Counted from the stretch's first letter, positions 20,065 to 28,600 are shown. The stretch is DNA of 54,243 nucleotides from an uncultured Erythrobacter sp. (GCA_938015255.1 CALLQC010000008.1:1-54243), one strand, 5' to 3'. Notes: generated from the letters alone by a model not told the origin. Made by a program: numbers and translations.

Positions 20065-20996
20065 GCAGCTTTGCTCCAATCAAGAACCATTTTCAGGCAG
20101 GCTGGATCTTCGAATGCCTGTGGGTAGGCATCGGCGGCCTGATCCGCTGGCCGCGTGTCTGAAATGAGACCGGCCAGATCGAGCTTTTCGGTTTCAACCA
20201 GCGAGAGGGTCTGGGCGAGATCTTCGCCCTGCCATTCGGCTGCAATGCGCAGGCGCGCTTCCTTCATGAATGCAGCAGGGAAAGCGAAGTTCACCCTGTC
20301 CGAATAGAAGCCTGCGAGCGTGATCTCTCCGCCTTTGGCAAGGTGCGGCAGGACTGAATCGATGATCGCAGCATCGCCGCTGGCATCGAAAACCGATTGA
20401 TAGTCGCGGCGCTCGTCAGCTTTTGGATGGACAAGCCGATAGCCCGCCTCACCCGATTGGCGGACCTCGTTTGTTTCCCACACAGTGGGCGCGGGCGATC
20501 CGAGCGCAATAGTAAGCCGGGCGAGCAAACGGCCAAGGACACCGTGACCGATGATGAGATCAGGCGGTGATCCGCCATTGATTGCGTGAAGCGCCGTTGC
20601 CGCAAGGGCGCACAGGACCCCCTGATTGCCAAGCCGCTCGGGCACAGCCAGCGCTCTGGCAGAAGGAACGACGAGACGGCTGGCGGCGCCGCCGAACAGG
20701 CCAAGCGCTTCGCGGTAGCAATTGGCGCCGGGGACAAAAACCCACTCGCCAATACGCGCCTGCGCGTCAGCGCCAGCCTCGACAACCCGCCCTATCGACT
20801 CGTAACCGGGGACAAGCGGATAACCCATGCCGGGAAATTCGGGCATCTTGCCCGTCCACAGCAGTTTCTCGGTTCCTGATGAAATACCGCTCCAGGCGAC
20901 GTCTACGACGACGTCTCCAGCACCCATCGGCGTAAGCTCAAGCTCCCGCAGCGCCAAATGCGCAGGTCGCTCAAGTAAGACTGCCAGTGCGTACAT
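20061..20996 (-). CDS. bchC: Bacteriochlorophyllide a dehydrogenase (3-hydroxyethyl oxidation)
   Basis: BchC oxidises the C3 1-hydroxyethyl group to acetyl, giving bacteriochlorophyllide a. It has 311 residues and belongs to the zinc-type medium-chain alcohol dehydrogenase superfamily. The N-terminal catalytic fold shows WSGISSGTEKLLWTGKMPEFPGMGYPLVPGYESIGRV, the BchC form of the GroES-like motif. The nucleotide-binding part has LIIGHGVLGRLLARL. It heads bchCXYZ; its stop overlaps bchX. Upstream, a 135-bp gap after crtF holds a perfect TGT-N12-ACA operator. Confidence 0.95.
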   Translation of the reverse strand: MYALAVLLERPAHLALRELELTPMGAGDVVVDVAWSGISSGTEKLLWTGKMPEFPGMGYPLVPGYESIGRVVEAGADAQARIGEWVFVPGANCYREALGLFGGAASRLVVPSARALAVPERLGNQGVLCALAATALHAINGGSPPDLIIGHGVLGRLLARLTIALGSPAPTVWETNEVRQSGEAGYRLVHPKADERRDYQSVFDASGDAAIIDSVLPHLAKGGEITLAGFYSDRVNFAFPAAFMKEARLRIAAEWQGEDLAQTLSLVETEKLDLAGLISDTRPADQAADAYPQAFEDPACLKMVLDWSKAA

Positions 20997-21104
20997 CCTT
21001 CGCGGTTTCCCCCTTTGCGGTGATCCCTACCGCGTTGTTTGTGCGACTCGTGCCGAGACAAAAGCCGCTTTATCGTTGAGTTTGCTACGCCTTACACCTT
21101 CAAG

Positions 21105-21122
21105 TGTCAAACAAAGCAGACA
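21105..21122. promoter_or_regulatory. PpsR/CrtJ operator upstream of bchC
   Basis: TGTCAAACAAAGCAGACA is an exact TGT-N12-ACA match in the 135-bp gap between crtF and bchC, 108 nt before the bchC start. Related TGTCA-like half-sites flank it (TTACACC and CTGTCAAG). It suggests that bchCXYZ has its own PpsR-controlled promoter in addition to read-through from crtF. Confidence 0.75.
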
Positions 21123-21131
21123 CTATTTCTG

Positions 21132-22274
21132 TCAAGCGTCCGCGATGATGCAGCTTGCGATGACCGGTTGGGCTGTCGCGACGGGGCGAGGATTCGCAAA
21201 TCCGGCCTCTCGCATCATCGCGCGAATTTCTGCCGATGTGCGCGGTCGGCCAGAGCCCATGGCCCAAAGATAGAGCCCGAAAAATGCCTCCCCCATTGGC
21301 TCTGCGCCCGGAACGCCTGCCATCGGTTCTGCGATCAGGAGCCGCGCACCGGGTGCAAGGCTGGCGTGGATATTCCTGAGCAGTGCCAATGCCGGTCCAT
21401 CGTCATGATCGTGAAGGATGCGGACGAGCGAGACGATATCGTAGCCCTGCGGAATGGGATCTTCGAAAAAGTTGCCTGGATGGCAGGTAAGGCGATCTGC
21501 ACCCACCGCATCGCCGAGTGGTCTGCTGGCACTTTGCGCGACTTCCGGCAGATCGAACAGGCCGAGTTCCAGACCGGGATAGGCAGCCCCCACCCGTTTC
21601 AGAAATGCGCCGTGTCCGCCGCCCACATCAAGCAGCCTGCCGGTTCTGGGGAATCGGAATGCGCCGATGACCTCGTCAGCGACAAAACGCTGGGATGCGG
21701 CCATAAGCTCGGAATATTCGCGCGTCTCCTCACCGCGTTCGGCAGCGCCGTGCAGCGCACCGGCATAGGACCAGTAGCGCGACAGCGCGGTCGGTTCCTT
21801 GCGGTCCCGCCGCAGCAGATCCATCACATCTGTCAGATCGCTATACAGCAGTCGGTGGTGCCTGATCATCGCCTGCGTTCCCGGATCGGCCTGAAGCACG
21901 GCACCTTGCTGGCCGAGCATCCAGCCATCGCTCGTAGCCTCTTCTGCAAGGTCGAGCGCGCGGGCAGCCCTCAGCAGGCAGATACCGGCATCTTCACTCA
22001 GCCCGGTTGCCCCGGCAACCTCTCGTGCCGTCACCGGTCCTTTGGCAAGGATATCAAGAAGTCCGCTTTCCACCGCAGCGCGCAGGACCTGCGAATAGGA
22101 AAATCCGACCAGGTGATCGAACATCCGGGTCGCACGGCTGCGGGCGACTGACCGGATAAAGGGAATGCGAGCGGCCCAATATTGAAAGCGCGTGTCAGCA
22201 AACACCGCATTGCGCTTCGCGATCCAGCGCACCTTGAAAGGCGATTTTTCGCTCATATCCAGCTGATTTGACAT
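21132..22274 (-). CDS. crtF: Demethylspheroidene/hydroxyneurosporene O-methyltransferase
   Basis: CrtF methylates the C1 hydroxyl of acyclic carotenoids using S-adenosylmethionine, after CrtC and CrtD. It has 380 residues. An N-terminal winged-helix dimerisation domain (FSYSQVLRAAVESGLLDILAKGPVTAREVAGATGLS) is followed by the SAM-binding motif LLDVGGGHGAFLKRV and SLVRILHDHDDGPALALLRNI with the catalytic-site histidines. The ATG at 22274 starts only 6 nt from a PpsR palindrome, so the next ATG at 22256 (MSEKSPFKV) is a possible alternative, leaving room for a leader. It is first in the crtF-bchCXYZ-puf superoperon and divergent from crtD. Confidence 0.93.
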   Translation of the reverse strand: MSNQLDMSEKSPFKVRWIAKRNAVFADTRFQYWAARIPFIRSVARSRATRMFDHLVGFSYSQVLRAAVESGLLDILAKGPVTAREVAGATGLSEDAGICLLRAARALDLAEEATSDGWMLGQQGAVLQADPGTQAMIRHHRLLYSDLTDVMDLLRRDRKEPTALSRYWSYAGALHGAAERGEETREYSELMAASQRFVADEVIGAFRFPRTGRLLDVGGGHGAFLKRVGAAYPGLELGLFDLPEVAQSASRPLGDAVGADRLTCHPGNFFEDPIPQGYDIVSLVRILHDHDDGPALALLRNIHASLAPGARLLIAEPMAGVPGAEPMGEAFFGLYLWAMGSGRPRTSAEIRAMMREAGFANPRPVATAQPVIASCIIADA

Positions 22275-22280
22275 CCCATA

Positions 22281-22298
22281 TGTCCAAATGATTGGACA
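22281..22298. promoter_or_regulatory. Palindromic PpsR/CrtJ operator between crtF and crtD
   Basis: TGTCCAAATGATTGGACA is a perfect 18-bp palindrome and an exact TGT-N12-ACA match, in the gap between divergent crtF and crtD. It could control both directions. It lies unusually close to the annotated crtF ATG. Confidence 0.78.
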
Positions 22299-22367
22299 GA
22301 TGATACAGTAAGGTCAATGATTAAGTCTGGACCGGGCGCGAGTCTCGGACAGGGAATCGGGGGAGTG

Positions 22368-23939
22368 GTGAGCGAAAAAGTCGCGATTATCGGTGCAGGA
22401 ATTGGCGGGCTTTCGAGCGCCGCGATGCTCGCCGCGCGCGGCTTTGACGTCACCGTCATCGAAAAAGAATCGCATGTCGGCGGCAAAGCCCGGTCGGTGG
22501 AAGTCGATGGCCAGCAGATCGAGGCCGGGCCGACTGTCTTCACCATGAAAGACGTGTTCGACCGGATATTCCGCGCCTGCGGTGCACGGCTGGAAGACCA
22601 TTTGAACATCCATCAGGCCGAAGTCATTGCCCGCCATGCCTGGGATGCGGGCGAAACACTGGACCTGTTCGCTGATCCACAGCGCAGTGAAGAAGCAATC
22701 GGGGATTTCGCAGGGGCCGATGCCGCTGCTGGATATCGCAGCTTTCGGGCAGAGGCGCGGCGCATCTATGAGGTTCTGGACGAGCCGTTCCTGCGCGGTG
22801 ACAAAAGCTACACTCCGCTGCCGATGATGTGGCGCATTGGCCTGCACCGCATCGGTGATGCGATGGCCATGCGCCCGTTCGACAATCTCTGGAAAGCGCT
22901 GGGTGAGCATTTTTCCGATCCGCGCTTGCAGCAGCTTTATGGCCGCTATGCCACCTATTGCGGGTCCGATCCGTTCCGCTCACCCGCGACCTTGATGTTG
23001 ATCGCTCACACAGAGGCGCGGGGCGTCTGGCTGATCGATGGCGGCATTAGTGCGCTGGCCAAGGCCCTGCGCTCTCTGGCTGAGGCCAAGGGCGTTACTT
23101 TCAGGCAAGGTGTGGCGGCGGCGCAGATCCTGACTGAAGGGCGCAAGGTGAGCGGAGTGCGGCTTGCCAATGGCGATACCCTATCGGCCGATATTGTCGT
23201 TTCCAATGCCGATCCTGCGGCACTGGCACAGGGCAAGTTCGGCGGATTGGTGGCGAAATCGGTGCCGCAGATGGCGGCAGAAAAACGCTCGCTTTCCGCA
23301 TTGGTCTGGTTTGCCCATGCACGCACCGAAGGCTTCGACCTTTCTCATCACAATGTCTTTTTTTCTGCTGATTACAAACGCGAATTTGATGAGATTGCCA
23401 GAGGTGCGCCGCCGTCCGAGCCCACCGTTTACATCTGCGCCCAGGATCGCAGCGCGCGCGCTGCTTCGCCCGTCAACATCCGGGATGCACAGCGCGAGCG
23501 CATCCAGATCATCGTAAACGCACCCGCCAATGGCGACACCCACCGTTACACAGCCGAGGAGACAGCATCATGCACTCACGCCATGAGGAGCACGCTGGAG
23601 CGATGCGGCCTGACGCTGGAGGCGGAGATGCCGCATCAGCTCGCAACACCAGAGACATGGGAGGGCTTGTTCCCGGCAACCGGCGGCGCCCTGTATGGCA
23701 GAGCCTCGCACGGCTGGGCGGCTTCTTTCCTGAGGCAAGGCCCGAAGACCAAGGTTCCGGGGCTGTATTGCACGGGCGGAGCGACTCACCCTGCAGCGGG
23801 GGTCCCGATGGCTGCCTTGTCAGGACTGTTGGCGGCGCGAACGATCGAACGGGACCTCGCTTCGATGCGAAAGTTCCTGCCGGTGGCTACACTTGGTGGT
23901 ATATCGATGCGATCAGCGAGGACGGGCAGCACGGGCTGA
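22368..23939 (+). CDS. crtD: Methoxyneurosporene/1-hydroxycarotenoid 3,4-desaturase
   Basis: CrtD is an FAD-dependent desaturase of the CrtI family that introduces the C3,4 double bond in the spheroidene/spirilloxanthin pathway. I favour the GTG at 22368 (VSEKVAIIGAG), preceded by GGGGGAG, giving 523 residues; the ORF-track ATG at 22317 adds 17 residues with little family likeness. The dinucleotide-binding motif is VAIIGAGIGGLSSAAMLAARG near the N-terminus. The CrtI-family C-terminal signature is GLYCTGGATHPAAGVPMAALSG. CrtD is preferred over CrtI because it is next to crtC and crtF. The 3' end overlaps crtC for a long stretch in another frame. Confidence 0.9.
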   Translation: MSEKVAIIGAGIGGLSSAAMLAARGFDVTVIEKESHVGGKARSVEVDGQQIEAGPTVFTMKDVFDRIFRACGARLEDHLNIHQAEVIARHAWDAGETLDLFADPQRSEEAIGDFAGADAAAGYRSFRAEARRIYEVLDEPFLRGDKSYTPLPMMWRIGLHRIGDAMAMRPFDNLWKALGEHFSDPRLQQLYGRYATYCGSDPFRSPATLMLIAHTEARGVWLIDGGISALAKALRSLAEAKGVTFRQGVAAAQILTEGRKVSGVRLANGDTLSADIVVSNADPAALAQGKFGGLVAKSVPQMAAEKRSLSALVWFAHARTEGFDLSHHNVFFSADYKREFDEIARGAPPSEPTVYICAQDRSARAASPVNIRDAQRERIQIIVNAPANGDTHRYTAEETASCTHAMRSTLERCGLTLEAEMPHQLATPETWEGLFPATGGALYGRASHGWAASFLRQGPKTKVPGLYCTGGATHPAAGVPMAALSGLLAARTIERDLASMRKFLPVATLGGISMRSARTGSTG

Positions 23940-24778
23940 CGATCATTGCATTTCTGGGAAGCGTTTTTTCCCCTTATTATAAGCGCAGCGGACGCGGTGA
24001 CCCGCTCAACCATTGCTCGCTCAACGTCGCGCTATATGGGCCGCAGGCGCGCTGGGCGATGACCGAACGGACCCAATCGTGTGTTGAAAGCGATGCCTCC
24101 AACCTGCGGATCGGACCAAGCCATGTGGAATGGGACGGGAACGCGCTGGAAATCACGATCGAGGAAAGAGACAAACGGCTGTTCAACCCCTTCCGCCGCC
24201 CTGTGCGCGGCAAGGTGAGAGTTATTCCGGAGGCTCTCAACCCGACCAGTTTCGCGCTCGATCCCGATCAGAACCATATCTGGCATTGCATGGCCCCGCG
24301 TGCGCGGATCGAGGTTGAGATGGAGCAGCCGGGCATTTCGTGGTCGGGCAAAGGCTATTTTGATCACAATCGCGGCTCTGAACCGCTGGAGAGCGGCTTT
24401 CGCGCATGGCACTGGTCTCGCGCGCACATGAAACGCGGAGCGGTCGTCTGCTATGAAGGCGAGCGGAGCGATGGGTCGGTTTTTGCCAGCGCGATCCGGT
24501 TTGGTGCTGACGGAATCCCTGACGAGGTCGAGCTGCCCGACGTGGCGCATCTGCCGCGCAGCGCGTGGGGGATCAAGCGCCGGACACGATCCGATATCGG
24601 TGTGTCGCAAATCATCAGGTCATGGGAAGACACGCCGTTCTACTCCCGCGCAGAGCTATCGACACAGCTGTACGGTGAGGACGTGGTGTCAGTGCAGGAA
24701 AGCCTCGATATGCGCCGGTTTGCCTCCCCGCTGGTGCAGTTCATGCTGCCTTACCGGATGCCGCGGGCGAGACGATAG
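23570..24778 (+). CDS. crtC: Hydroxyneurosporene synthase (carotenoid 1,2-hydratase), start uncertain
   Basis: CrtC adds water across the C1,2 double bond of acyclic carotenoids. The clear family sequence begins near 23,845 with GPRFDAKVPAGGYTWWYIDAISEDGQHG, then FLGSVFSPYYKRSGRGDPLNHCSLNVALYG, and runs to the end (VVSVQESLDMRRF). The start is not settled. No ATG, GTG or TTG exists in frame between the crtD stop and this region. A TTG at 23768 would give 336 residues. The ATG at 23570 has GAGGAG upstream and gives 402 residues, but its first 85 look like a shadow of crtD. Either way crtC overlaps crtD by at least 170 nt. Confidence 0.88.
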   Translation: MHSRHEEHAGAMRPDAGGGDAASARNTRDMGGLVPGNRRRPVWQSLARLGGFFPEARPEDQGSGAVLHGRSDSPCSGGPDGCLVRTVGGANDRTGPRFDAKVPAGGYTWWYIDAISEDGQHGLTIIAFLGSVFSPYYKRSGRGDPLNHCSLNVALYGPQARWAMTERTQSCVESDASNLRIGPSHVEWDGNALEITIEERDKRLFNPFRRPVRGKVRVIPEALNPTSFALDPDQNHIWHCMAPRARIEVEMEQPGISWSGKGYFDHNRGSEPLESGFRAWHWSRAHMKRGAVVCYEGERSDGSVFASAIRFGADGIPDEVELPDVAHLPRSAWGIKRRTRSDIGVSQIIRSWEDTPFYSRAELSTQLYGEDVVSVQESLDMRRFASPLVQFMLPYRMPRARR

Positions 24779-24789
24779 GCGGGCGCGGC

Positions 24790-24951
24790 TCAATCAGGTT
24801 TCACGTCTTGCTCAGCCTCCGCCTCAGCCTCAGCCTTTTCCTTGCGCGATTGTTTGAGGTCGCGGTCCATCTTCCACCATTGCCATGCGCCAATACCTAT
24901 GGCGACGCCGTAGAACAGAACAATCTCTATCCAGCCTAAATTGCCTTCCAT
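24790..24951 (-). CDS. 53-residue single-helix membrane protein after bchO
   Basis: Below the ORF-track length cut-off. From the ATG at 24951 the minus strand reads MEGNLGWIEIVLFYGVAIGI, then GAWQWWKMDRDLKQSRKEKA, then EAEAEAEQDVKPD, 53 residues. One hydrophobic helix is followed by an aromatic WQWW border and a charged, coiled-coil-like tail of repeated Glu-Ala. It starts 12 nt after the bchO stop on the same strand, so it is probably part of bchIDO. I do not recognise the family. Antenna chains have a different pattern with a helix histidine, which is missing here. A membrane anchor or assembly aid is possible, but this is inference. Confidence 0.7.
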   Translation of the reverse strand: MEGNLGWIEIVLFYGVAIGIGAWQWWKMDRDLKQSRKEKAEAEAEAEQDVKPD

Positions 24952-24963
24952 CGCCCGGCCTCT

Positions 24964-25860
24964 TTAGTGTGATTTTGCAAGCATGTGCGCATCCAGAAAC
25001 GCGCAGATATGCGCAAGGGTCCGCTGCGGCGCTTCTTCGTGGGCGAGATGACCCAGACCCTCCAGCACTTCCAGCCGCGCATCATCCAGCCAGCTTTGCG
25101 CCTCGCGTGCCCAATCGAGCGGAATGGCCGCATCCCTGTCCGAGTGGATCAGCAGAACCGGGTTGCCAACCTCCTTCATCCGCGTTTGCAGTGTTGGCAG
25201 ATCCCAATTCGCCATCATCGCCAGCGCACCTTTGGTATGGCGCGAATTGGTAAACAGCGCCTCGTAACAGGCGAGCCCATCCGCATCGACATGCGACCCT
25301 GTCGCCTTCTTAAGAAACCGGTGCGTGTCGCCCGAAAGCGACGCCGCGCCGGAGAACAATCGCGGGACAAGCGGATTGACGAACAGCAGCTTGGCAACTG
25401 CGGGAAAAAGCTGCGCCGCAATACCGGGGAAGGGTCGCAAAGCCGAATTGAGACCGATGACAGGGCCGGCAAAGCGGTGATCAAGGGCGAGCTGCAAAGC
25501 CAGCGCCGCGCCTGCCGAATGGCCGATGATCGCGGTGGGCTGAAAATCCAGATGCTCGATCAGCTGCGCGATTTCGCGGGCCATACGTGGCAGGCTGGTT
25601 GCCTCTGGCGGATGTCCGGCAGTGAAGGCGTGGCGCGGCAGATCGGGCGCAAGCACATCGAACTTTTCAGCCAGAGCGGGCATGATGTGCCGCCATGAAT
25701 GCACCGAAGCACCCGTTCCGTGAAGCAGCAGCAGTTTGGGTAAGCCGGAACTGCCCATTTGCTGGACGTGCCAGTTCACCGAGCCAAGCCTGATGAACCG
25801 GCTCGCCTCGCGGTGTGGCCAGATGCGTCCTTCGCGCTGCCAATCGAGCGCGCGGCTCAT
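24964..25860 (-). CDS. bchO: Alpha/beta hydrolase BchO (Mg-chelatase accessory)
   Basis: BchO is an alpha/beta-hydrolase fold protein always found with bchID; its biochemical role is unproven, probably assisting Mg-chelatase. It has 298 residues, opening MSRALDWQREGRIWPHREASRFIRLGSVNWHVQ. The oxyanion region LLLLHGTGASVHSWRHIMP and nucleophile elbow IIGHSAGAALALQLA are visible, with the catalytic Asp likely in LLIHSDRDAAIPL and the His in LEGLGHLAHEE. The start overlaps the bchD stop as ATGA. The triad looks complete, so an enzyme is plausible. Confidence 0.93.
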   Translation of the reverse strand: MSRALDWQREGRIWPHREASRFIRLGSVNWHVQQMGSSGLPKLLLLHGTGASVHSWRHIMPALAEKFDVLAPDLPRHAFTAGHPPEATSLPRMAREIAQLIEHLDFQPTAIIGHSAGAALALQLALDHRFAGPVIGLNSALRPFPGIAAQLFPAVAKLLFVNPLVPRLFSGAASLSGDTHRFLKKATGSHVDADGLACYEALFTNSRHTKGALAMMANWDLPTLQTRMKEVGNPVLLIHSDRDAAIPLDWAREAQSWLDDARLEVLEGLGHLAHEEAPQRTLAHICAFLDAHMLAKSH

Positions 25861-27539
25861 GGTACCGCTTTGAGCGGGCCGACCGCCTCGATCGCCTTGT
25901 GCAGCGCCTTCGCATCGGCGCGGGGCAGGGCGAGAAAACGCGCCTGCATGGCTTTGGCAATCGCTGCGCCTTCGGGGCCGGGGCGGGCCGATATATCAAT
26001 CACGATCGCGTCAATGCCTGCGCGCGCTACAGCTTTGGCTGCCGCCTCGGCGTCTGCTGCGGCCTGTTTGCGGCCGGGCTTACCCTCAGCGTCAAGATTG
26101 GCTCTGCCATCGGTCAGGATAACGAGGCTGGCGGTGCGTCCGCGCGCAGCGACTGCTTCAGCCGTTTCGCGCGCGGCATTGAGGCCCATGGCGAGCGGCG
26201 TGCCGCCCCCGCCGGGTAGCTCAGCCAGTGCGCGCCGTGCACGGGTGAGCGAGCGGGTTGGCGGCAGCAGCAGATCGGCTGTTTCCCCTCTGAATGCGAT
26301 CAGCGCGACTTCGCTGCGGGTGACATAGGCCTGGGCCAGCATCAGCTCAACCGCGCCCTTCGCCTCGGCCAGACGCGCTGCGGCGGCGGACCCGCTGGCA
26401 TCAACGGCGAATATGGTGACCCGCGCAGCTTTCTCTTCAAAGCGGCGGATGCGCAGATCGTCTTTGCGGGTGAGGATCGCTGTGGGAGAGGCATCTGGGC
26501 GGTCCTTGCGGCGTATTGGCTGCCACGGCACGGCTGCGCGCAGCGTGTCGATCAGCGCAAGCCGCGCTCCGCCGCGCGGCATTCCTGGCCGCGCGCCCAG
26601 CGGTTTGCCGCGCAGGCCCGACTTCTTCTTCTGCCCGGAACCCGACGCGCCTGAGCGTCTCTGCGTCTGCCCCTGCGCGAGCTGTGCCAGCAGATCGGCC
26701 GGAATTGCCGCGGCCGCGGCTTCTACCAGCATCTCCTCCAGCGGCTGGTCAGGGGTCTGCTGCTCGGACTCGGAGCGATCATCCCCGTGGTCCTGCGGTT
26801 GTTCGGGAGGGGGTTCCTGCGGCTCCTGCTGCTCCATCGGGGGAAGCTGCGCCGCGCGCGGGGCGAGAACCAGTCGCACAGCGGCGGCCAGATCCATATC
26901 CTCCACCGCGCGCCTGCCTGCCAGAGCCGCGTGGGCGAGGGCGACATCCCCTGTAAAGAGCAGCGGTCTAAGCGAATGCACGCCCAGCGCGCCAGCTGTG
27001 GCCGCGAGCGCCCGCAGCGCCTCATCGTCAAGCTGATCGACCTTGCAAAGATCGCCGGACACTTCACCCCAGCCCGCTTCCCATTCGCGTGAGGCGGAAA
27101 GGTCGCACAAAAAGGCGCAGCGCTCTGTCAAGGTGGCGGGCGGGGCGTCCTCCGCCTCGGTGCTGTCATCCAGCAAGATCAATGCCGATTCGCCCGCGTC
27201 TACCGTTTGCGCCAGCCTGCCCGAAATCGCATCGCCCAGCCGCTCCGCCATCGGTGCGATCAGCGCGCCATCCTTCGCTTCGGTCAGCAATCCGGACTGA
27301 TTGACAGGCCGGCCAGCGGCGAGGCTGGCGGCGATGTCTATCCCGCCGAGCAGCCGCTCATCGTCGACATGGCCCGGCAAGCGGCGGCATGGCAAAGCGT
27401 TTTGCAGGGCTGCGACCACAGCATCGCGTGCAGGGCTGGCGCCGCGCAGCACGATCCCGCCAAACCGGTTCGGGGCCAGGGTAAAAAGGCGGGCCGCCAG
27501 CATGGCGTCGAATATGGGATCGGGCGCTGGAGCGTTCAC
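25857..27539 (-). CDS. bchD: Magnesium chelatase subunit D
   Basis: BchD forms a double ring with BchI and couples ATP hydrolysis to Mg2+ insertion by BchH. It has 560 residues. A degenerate AAA+ N-terminal domain is followed by a proline- and acid-rich linker (about 245-275, EQQEPQEPPPEQPQDHGDD) and a C-terminal von Willebrand A domain. That domain has the metal-site motif DASGSAA and later LVILTDGRANL. These are the diagnostic parts. The GTG start overlaps the bchI stop by 4 nt, and the stop overlaps bchO. Confidence 0.96.
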   Translation of the reverse strand: MNAPAPDPIFDAMLAARLFTLAPNRFGGIVLRGASPARDAVVAALQNALPCRRLPGHVDDERLLGGIDIAASLAAGRPVNQSGLLTEAKDGALIAPMAERLGDAISGRLAQTVDAGESALILLDDSTEAEDAPPATLTERCAFLCDLSASREWEAGWGEVSGDLCKVDQLDDEALRALAATAGALGVHSLRPLLFTGDVALAHAALAGRRAVEDMDLAAAVRLVLAPRAAQLPPMEQQEPQEPPPEQPQDHGDDRSESEQQTPDQPLEEMLVEAAAAAIPADLLAQLAQGQTQRRSGASGSGQKKKSGLRGKPLGARPGMPRGGARLALIDTLRAAVPWQPIRRKDRPDASPTAILTRKDDLRIRRFEEKAARVTIFAVDASGSAAAARLAEAKGAVELMLAQAYVTRSEVALIAFRGETADLLLPPTRSLTRARRALAELPGGGGTPLAMGLNAARETAEAVAARGRTASLVILTDGRANLDAEGKPGRKQAAADAEAAAKAVARAGIDAIVIDISARPGPEGAAIAKAMQARFLALPRADAKALHKAIEAVGPLKAVP

Positions 27540-28537
27540 CCGAACAATTCATCAATCGCGCGTGTGATGCGCACGGTCGATCCGGTTTCGTCCAGCACAT
27601 CGCGGCGCAGGCGGTGACGCAGCGCGGACGGAGCGATGGCAACCAGATGTTCGCGTTTTACTGTTTTCGCGCCGTTCAGCGCGGCAAGGGCACGTGCTGC
27701 GCGCATCAGAGTGAGTTCCCCGCGAAGGCCGTCTGCGCCCACTGCGAGACACAATTCGGCTGCATCGCGTAGAACATCCTCACCCGGCTCCAGCTTGGCC
27801 AGCTTCGCCTTTCCGCGGGCAATCTGTTTCAGGATCTTCTGGTCCTGCGCGGCCCAGTCCGCGGCAAAACTTTCAGGATCGCGTTCATTCGCAGCAACCA
27901 GCCGCATGATCTCTATCCGCGTTTCAATATCAGTGGGCGTTCGCACTTCCACAGATAAGCCAAAGCGGTCCAGCAATTGGGGGCGCAGTTCGCCCTCTTC
28001 CGGGTTGCCGCTGCCGATCAGCACAAATTTTGCACGGTGCCGGACCGACAGGCCTTCGCGTTCAACCACGTTCTCGCCCGAGGCGGCTACATCCAGGAGC
28101 AGGTCGACAAGGTGATCTTCGAGCAGGTTGATCTCATCGATATACAGGAACCCGCGATGCGCCTTGGCCAGCAGGCCCGGCTCGAACGCTTTTTCGCCTG
28201 CCCGCAGTGCCCGTTCAAGATCGAGAGAGCCGATTACCCGGTCTTCGGTCGCGCCCAGCGGCAAGTCGACGAAAGGCACGTCGCGCTTGCGCACACGGCC
28301 TGATTTGCACGGATCGGGGCAGGTGCCCTTGTGATCGCTTTCGCAGCCATAACGGCAATCCTCGACCGCGCTGATCGGCGGCAGCAGGCCAGCCAGAGCG
28401 CGCGCAGCGGTCGATTTGCCGGTGCCCCGGTCGCCAAACACCATCACCCCGCCGACGCTGGGGTCGACGGCGGCAATCAGCAATGCCTGCTTCATCTCGT
28501 CCTGACCGACGATCGCAGAGAAGGGAAAACGAGCCAT
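27536..28537 (-). CDS. bchI: Magnesium chelatase ATPase subunit I
   Basis: BchI is the AAA+ motor of Mg-chelatase. The ATG at 28537 (MARFPFSAIVGQDEMKQAL) is preferred to the GTG three codons upstream; the product has 333 residues. Walker A is VFGDRGTGKSTAARAL, and Walker B is GFLYIDEINLLEDHLVD. The insert with cysteines DCRYGCESDHKGTCPDPC is typical of bacterial BchI. Sensor regions follow (GSGNPEEGELRPQLLDRFG). It is the first pigment gene of bchIDO. An iron-type ABC permease lies only 63 nt upstream on the same strand, so read-through is possible. Confidence 0.96.
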   Translation of the reverse strand: MARFPFSAIVGQDEMKQALLIAAVDPSVGGVMVFGDRGTGKSTAARALAGLLPPISAVEDCRYGCESDHKGTCPDPCKSGRVRKRDVPFVDLPLGATEDRVIGSLDLERALRAGEKAFEPGLLAKAHRGFLYIDEINLLEDHLVDLLLDVAASGENVVEREGLSVRHRAKFVLIGSGNPEEGELRPQLLDRFGLSVEVRTPTDIETRIEIMRLVAANERDPESFAADWAAQDQKILKQIARGKAKLAKLEPGEDVLRDAAELCLAVGADGLRGELTLMRAARALAALNGAKTVKREHLVAIAPSALRHRLRRDVLDETGSTVRITRAIDELFG

Positions 28538-28600
28538 TGCCGCCACTTGTGAACGTTTGGCAGCGTTTGGACAAGTGAAAGTGACAATTCAGCCTGACAC
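28538..28600 (-). promoter_or_regulatory. Short leader of bchI with two TGTCA half-sites
   Basis: The gap between the permease stop and bchI holds two TGTCA half-sites in the same orientation, about 15 bp apart, at about 28581-28600. No full TGT-N12-ACA palindrome is present. It could be a degenerate PpsR control region, or bchIDO could depend on the upstream transcript. Confidence 0.35.

Noticed and set aside
22317-22367. 17-residue N-terminal extension of crtD from ATG 22317
   Set aside because: Glycine-rich and unlike CrtD N-termini; GTG 22368 has a better ribosome binding site.
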